From: Isoetes taiwanensis
Taxonomy: Eukaryota > Streptophyta > Lycopodiopsida > Isoetales > Isoetaceae
Length of the DNA: 64,000 nucleotides
Assembly (NCBI GenBank): GCA_021234155.1
Contig: JAJEKV010000040.1
Location: 2,705,799-2,769,798 of the forward strand
Direction: 5' to 3'
The notes below the pieces were generated by a model. That model ran no database searches. It saw only the letters and a program-made list of their open reading frames with translations, and was not told the origin of the DNA. This document shows, in pieces, positions 59,407 to 64,000 of the stretch; the stretch's first letter is position 1; every line of letters begins with the position of its first letter. Position numbers and translations under genes: made by a program.

Positions 59407-59884
59407 AATGAGAAGGAGAAGCTATGGCATGAGCAAGGGTTCCAACCATGAATCAGAATTTTATGCTTTGAATCTTATCTTCTCTATGAATCAGATGCTT
59501 CCGGGGACATTGGTTTTATCCGAAGTCTGATTTAGCAAGGTATGGTAATTTTTTTCGCATACAAGAAGTTTCTTTTTGTTGCAATTCTTTTATGGAAGGC
59601 AACTAACGCGCATCAGCGCATAGGCACGCCTAACACGACATAATTGCAATAAAAAGGAAGTTATTGTTACTTGTGTTAGAATATGCAACCCTCCAACTCA
59701 GCATAGTCACATGCTATACATGTGGCATGGTGACATGTCCAAGAGTCATGTCCGATAACTAAAGGTCGTGTCTATAAGTCAGTTATATCTAAGCTATGTG
59801 AGAGGCTTGTTCTCACGTTTTCTATTCTATCCAATATAATACTGTGTGCATTCTAGTTATCTCCTGAATTCCCAAATATTAAGA
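59407..59884 (+). repeat. Probable 5' LTR of a non-autonomous LTR element
   Basis: 59407-59728 is repeated at 63675-64000 with about 95 percent identity; the only large difference is a short block near 59592-59605. Its far end abuts a TGGTATCAGAGCC primer-binding site, as an LTR should. Copia-like LTRs often begin TGTTAGAATATG, a sequence present at 59671, but the direct repeat extends some 264 bases further left, so the true 5' limit is unclear. Confidence 0.6.
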
Positions 59885-59897
59885 TGGTATCAGAGCC
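59885..59897 (+). other. Primer-binding site matching initiator tRNA-Met
   Basis: TGGTATCAGAGCC is complementary to the 3' end of plant initiator tRNA-Met and is the standard PBS of Ty1/copia and many Ty3/gypsy elements. Confidence 0.85.
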
Positions 59898-59927
59898 AAA
59901 GTGCTCTTAAAGATCCTAGCCTGTGCG

Positions 59928-60332
59928 ATGAAGTCCGACAATCATGCTGGTGATGAAGTGGGAGAGCCTCCTCCAGATGAAGGCGAAGACAGGAAGACAA
60001 TGAAAGCAATTTATTCTTGGAATCAAGGATTGATAGGGTTGTGTGATGCAAAAGTTTTTAAACCCATCAATTGGGACATCTGCATGCGAGGCATTGCCGA
60101 TTTTACTCAGAATCGTAGCACACGCAGGAAGGAAGAAACAGAATGGCCAACAATACCTCCGGAATTGGCAGCAAAGACAATGAGTGCAGAAGGAGACGCC
60201 TCTTCTAGAGATATTCCTGAAGAAATTGTAGACACAGACAAAGGTGAATTACTGGAAAAAGAGCAAACGACAGAGAAGGACCAAGCTGAGACAAGCAAAC
60301 AAAATGAGGAGGACTATGATTTGGACCTCTGA
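59928..60332 (+). CDS. Short gag-like ORF of the LTR element
   Basis: 134 codons start 30 bases after the primer-binding site, the usual place for gag. The product has a short region AIYSWNQGLIGLCDAKVFKP and NWDICMRGIADFTQNR and a strongly charged C-terminal half (KGELLEKEQTTEKDQAETSK, EEDYDLDL). There is no zinc knuckle and no protease. No pol domain follows in the 3.3 kb before the second repeat. It is probably a gag remnant or an accessory ORF of a non-autonomous element; I do not recognise it. Confidence 0.5.
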   Translation: MKSDNHAGDEVGEPPPDEGEDRKTMKAIYSWNQGLIGLCDAKVFKPINWDICMRGIADFTQNRSTRRKEETEWPTIPPELAAKTMSAEGDASSRDIPEEIVDTDKGELLEKEQTTEKDQAETSKQNEEDYDLDL

Positions 60333-62143
60333 CTTGTCTTGTGCTATATTATTATTGTTGACTGTAAACTATTGCCAAATTTGATGTACTAAAAAAAATT
60401 AAAGAAATAATTATTATTCTTTCTACCTTATTTAGATGTCTTCGAATTCCTACTTTTGGAGATTGTATACTTATGTCTGAATTTTGCCATTTTCAAGTGC
60501 TCTTCTTTATAAATACAAGATCGTCACTTCAAAAGAACCCAAAATGCAGGAAAAAATAATCTGAACCTTTCGTTAGGAACGTGTCTTTGGGATTCCTCCT
60601 GGAATAATGCCAGTGATGTGTATTGGGAAGACAAGAAGAAGGCATTGAAATTCTGAGGCCGACATTTAGGATATGGAAGGAATTTAAGGCAATGTGGAAT
60701 GTGCACGATTGATTCTTGTCTGCTAAATAAGTTACGGTGGGTTTGGTTTACTCATGCATATATTTTTTGCTTTTCATGTAGGAGTAGTAAAACATTTTGG
60801 TAGTATTATAGGCGATGCGGATGCTGTCTTTAGTCAACTTGTAGATATTCCAATGAAGAACATGAAAAGCATGCTCATGTTGCAAGTGAAATCAAATCTA
60901 AGTATTTCCGCCTTCTTATTGATATAGAATTGGTAGTACAGAAAAACTATGGTGTCTATCGTGGAATGCAAGACTACTATGTACAATACTCTTCAAATGA
61001 CTTGAAGAGGCATTGCATTGTTTGGCTATGGAAGACTTGAAAGTCTCTCCAAATAATGCGTAGTCTTCCGTCATGAATCTGAAGCGAGCTCTCCTGATAA
61101 GGCACAACAACATCCTGGAACGCTTTGGTAGGCAGTACTTCCGTACTATTCTGGCTTGATATGGGCATGATATTCTATGTGTAAATACACCTAAACAATA
61201 GACCTTAACCAAAGCCATTGGTGAAACCGAAGAACTAAAGCAAAAAAGCCTTCTAATCAACACATTTGCCTTAATAAATCAAGAGCTAATTTGTCTGCCT
61301 TGAGAAAAAATCGGTGTTCATTTTATTCTCAATTAATGACAAGGTCCTAATTTAGCAATAATCATATTCAATGTCATTGAAACACTTCATAAGGCACAAT
61401 CATTAACGCATTGCTATATTACATGCCAAAATATCCTAAACATAGTCATATAGCAATGCATTTAGAATTAGAATCAATTCATAATTTACAATCTTGAATT
61501 AATCGATACTCCAACATGTTCTAATCAGTATACATGTGCCAAATGTCAGAGACTTTAAATTATATTTACTTTATACATCTTCTCACTTTCTAAACCTATA
61601 TAATTCGGTTTCAAATTTTTCTTATTGCCTCCTTTTCTTCTTCCCCTTTTTTTTATGCCACGAAATCTCATAGGCGACACATATTATGGGGATTGTTTTG
61701 CTTTGAAGCAAAGTCGATAGGCCCGACAATGGGATTTTTAGCACCATATCGGTATAAAAGCTTTGATTCAAAGCAAAGTCTGCTGACTAGGAATGCGATT
61801 TTTATAGAAAAATAAAAAGAGTCGTGAGCATTGCTTCTTTGGATTCATCTCGGGGGGGCACATAACTGGGTAGTTATATTTGGGTTAGTTGTGGGGACGA
61901 CATCAAAATATTTGGAGGACTCGCAACGGCCATCCGTTCACCCAGGGGTTTCGAGAGAGTTTTAGCAATTTTATGACCATCATGGTTCTTGGCTATGCCC
62001 TTTTAGAGACTATGGCATAACGAGTTTCATTTGAGATTACATTTCTCACTTTCGCTTTTTTTTTTGTTTTGCACAATGATTCTCCATTTTGTTCAAATTC
62101 TAGGCTTATTAAATGAAACAGAGCCCTTGACGCCACCACTATA
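60333..62143. other. Interior of the LTR element; no pol; one coding-like remnant
   Basis: No RT, RNase H or integrase motif appears in any frame. At 61168-60977 the minus strand reads QNSTEVLPTKAFQDVVVPYQ and LQIHDGRLRIIWRDFQVFHS, which looks protein-like but is unidentified. The direct and inverted CTTTGAAGCAAAG phrases at 61705-61780 are small repeats. Confidence 0.4.
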
Positions 62144-62424
62144 GGGTCAAAGCATGGAGGTGGAGAACACTTTTTGTGCCAACGACACATGGTGCTTAGT
62201 GGGTGCTTTCTGGGGCTATTTTCTTTGTATTTTTGAAAAATATTTTTCCTTTTATTTTTTTGATATTTTTCCCTCAAACGCACATATTACACCTTGGAAT
62301 ACAAACTTTCACCTTCATCAGAGTTATAGAAAAAAAGATAAAAAAATAAGTAAAGTTTTGAACATTAGGTGCTTAGGGGCTCGCTTGGCTGGTGCAAAAA
62401 ATGCCCCCTCCATGCTTTGGCCCC
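62144..62424. mobile_element. MITE candidate, about 281 bp
   Basis: GGGTCAAAGCATGGAGGTGG at 62144 matches the reverse complement of 62402-62424 (GGGGCCAAAGCATGGAGG) with two or three mismatches, and weaker inverted similarity continues for another 40 bases. It is flanked by CTATA on the left and ATAG on the right, so part of the target may be duplicated. There is no coding capacity. GGG ends are compatible with PIF/Harbinger-type MITEs. Confidence 0.6.
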
Positions 62425-63674
62425 ATAGCCAGACGGGAAGAAAATTGATACGAAAAAATGGTTATTGTTATGTCTTCATTATCTTCTGACAGAAGGGAAA
62501 GAAACCAAGCTCCAAGCTCAAGCCTTACACATGAGGATTCTTCGAAAGAGCACAATAATCCATCGAAAAAATGCAACATCACCCTTAAAGTTCGGACGGA
62601 TTCTCTCTTGGAATACTTGTCCGAGCTATTCTCGCATGTTTGATAATTATTATTTTTCTTCCCAATTCTCCTGCTTTTTTCTATCCCAAAGTATAATGAA
62701 TTTTGATATGAGCAGTTGTTTGATCCAAATTTAGATTAACAATGCAATCAATATTTTCTTATTAAATTGGTTTGATAAGCGATTGTGTGTTGATTCTTGA
62801 GAAACAAGACCAAAAAGATTTTTTCCACCCGCCATTGCAATGGTCTACACCGCTAAAACTTCGCCATTATGCAGATGACTGGTTGGACAATTCAGGAGTT
62901 GGTGCTAGACCCGCCAAGCATCATGCTCTTGGAAGCATAAAGTTGACTTAGGTTTCATTCTGCAGGTTCTATCCCTCATTCTCGCCATGTTCTTTTTTTT
63001 TTTTTTTAAATGTTATTGATTTATTAATTTACTTGCAATTCCAATTTCACTTGCATTCAGTTAACAAACAATTTTAAAGACTCAGCATATTTTGATAATT
63101 CATTCCATCTATAAGTGTCCACATTACAATTTAAAATCCTAAAAAGTATCAATTCCATCAAAAACACCAGAATTTGCAAAACCAAAAGCACCAAATTTCA
63201 AGTAGTAGTAGCACTAGGTTTCCATCATGATTTCCACAATTTTTTTTCAGGCCAAAACCCTTCATCGCCTTGCCAATAACCTCCTTAGACATGAATGGTA
63301 TAACAATGCTACAATTGTGAAAATAATCACAAGAAATATTGCAAATTTAAACATTGATATTCAAAAAATTTGCAAGCTTCACATCTAGAGAAGATTCTAT
63401 CAACATGTCTTAGCTGTATGTCATCATCCTTCAAATCTAAAGCATGAAACTGTAGATCAAAATAGGAATAGTAACAACAGAATTAATAACATTTCCAATA
63501 GTGGCAGGTTCAACAGAATTCATGTGATAACACAGAACAACGTGCACATCATTCATATCACCAGAAGTTGGCACACCAGAACTACTTAGACATTGAACAT
63601 TAGAACTACCTGCACCTTGCATTCCTCGATCCATATCATCAAGCTTCTTGAGTTCTTCCTTATATACATCTTCA
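62425..63674. other. Non-coding; end of LTR-element interior
   Basis: No supported gene. The minus-strand frame at 63437-63634 (RGMQGAGSSNVQCLSSSGVP) vaguely resembles the Ser-rich start of the unrecognised gene at 53428, which may be chance. There is no polypurine tract directly before 63675. Confidence 0.35.
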
Positions 63675-64000
63675 AATGAGAAGGAGAAGCTATGGCATGA
63701 GCAAGGGTTCCAACCATGAATCAGAATTTTATGCTTTGAATCTTATCTTCTCTATGAATCAGATGCTTCCGGGGACATTGGTTTTATCCGAAGTCTGATT
63801 TAGCAAGGTATGGTAATTTTTTTCGCATACAAGAAGTTTCTTTTTGTTGCAATTCTTTTATGGAAGGCAACTAACGCCAAGATCAAAGATAGGCACGCCC
63901 TAAACACCTACATAATTGCAATAAAAAGGAAGTTATTGTTACTTGTGTTAGAATATGCAACCCTCCAACTCAGCATAGTCACATGCTATACATGTGGCAT
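63675..64000 (+). repeat. Second copy of the 59407 direct repeat, probable 3' LTR, cut by the window
   Basis: It starts AATGAGAAGGAGAAGCTATG, as at 59407, and follows it base for base except in a short block near 63860-63890; it continues past the window end. The spacing between copies is 4268-4272 bp. Confidence 0.65.

Overview
This window looks like nuclear DNA of a land plant. It is AT-rich, its genes are split by GT-AG introns, and it carries a large PLS-class pentatricopeptide (PPR) gene, a plant RING-HC gene, and many decayed LINE, Ty3/gypsy, CACTA-like and Helitron-like fragments. The style of the PPR protein and of the LINE C-termini makes a fern-like, non-flowering vascular plant my best guess. 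That is inference; nothing here fixes the species.

Layout. 1-5 kb: a dead LINE on the minus strand, split by a small inverted-repeat element, followed by the tail of a second LINE family. 6-9 kb: a TATC microsatellite and unexplained non-coding DNA. 9.6-14.1 kb (minus): a ten-exon gene for an SF1/branchpoint-binding-like KH protein, for which I could place every exon. 14.8-23.3 kb: minisatellites, tandem duplications, the terminus of a CACTA-like transposon with palindromic GC-rich repeats, and fossils of PPR genes. 24.1-25.5 kb (minus): a dead Ty3/gypsy pol. 25.5-33 kb: mostly non-coding. 33.4-36.5 kb (minus): a PPR gene of 1016 codons in two exons. 38.4-40.2 kb (minus): a triple CCCH zinc-finger gene. 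40.9-43.2 kb: ankyrin and trihelix-like fossils. 43.7-45.3 kb: unrecognised, relatively GC-rich coding-like DNA. 45.7-47.2 kb: a truncated Ty3/gypsy gag-protease-RT. 50.2 kb: a Helitron-type 3' end. 52.8-53.4 kb (minus): an unrecognised two-exon gene with one frameshift. 54.4-54.7 kb: a third LINE fragment. 57-58.1 kb (plus): a RING-HC E3 ligase gene whose RING is broken by two T-run indels. 59.4-64 kb: a long direct repeat with a tRNA-iMet-type primer-binding site and a short gag-like ORF but no visible pol, probably a non-autonomous LTR element that runs off the window end.

The expressed genes do not form a pathway or cluster. Three are RNA-related (a splicing-factor-like KH protein, an organellar-type PPR protein and a CCCH protein) and one is a ubiquitin-ligase type. 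I see no CRISPR array, tRNA or rRNA, and no convincing new multi-gene system. The items most worth a second look are the unrecognised coding-like block at 43.7-45.3 kb, the unrecognised gene at 52.8-53.4 kb, the apparent pol-less LTR element, the excisable-looking insertion inside the LINE, and the 168-bp foldback at 37.05 kb.
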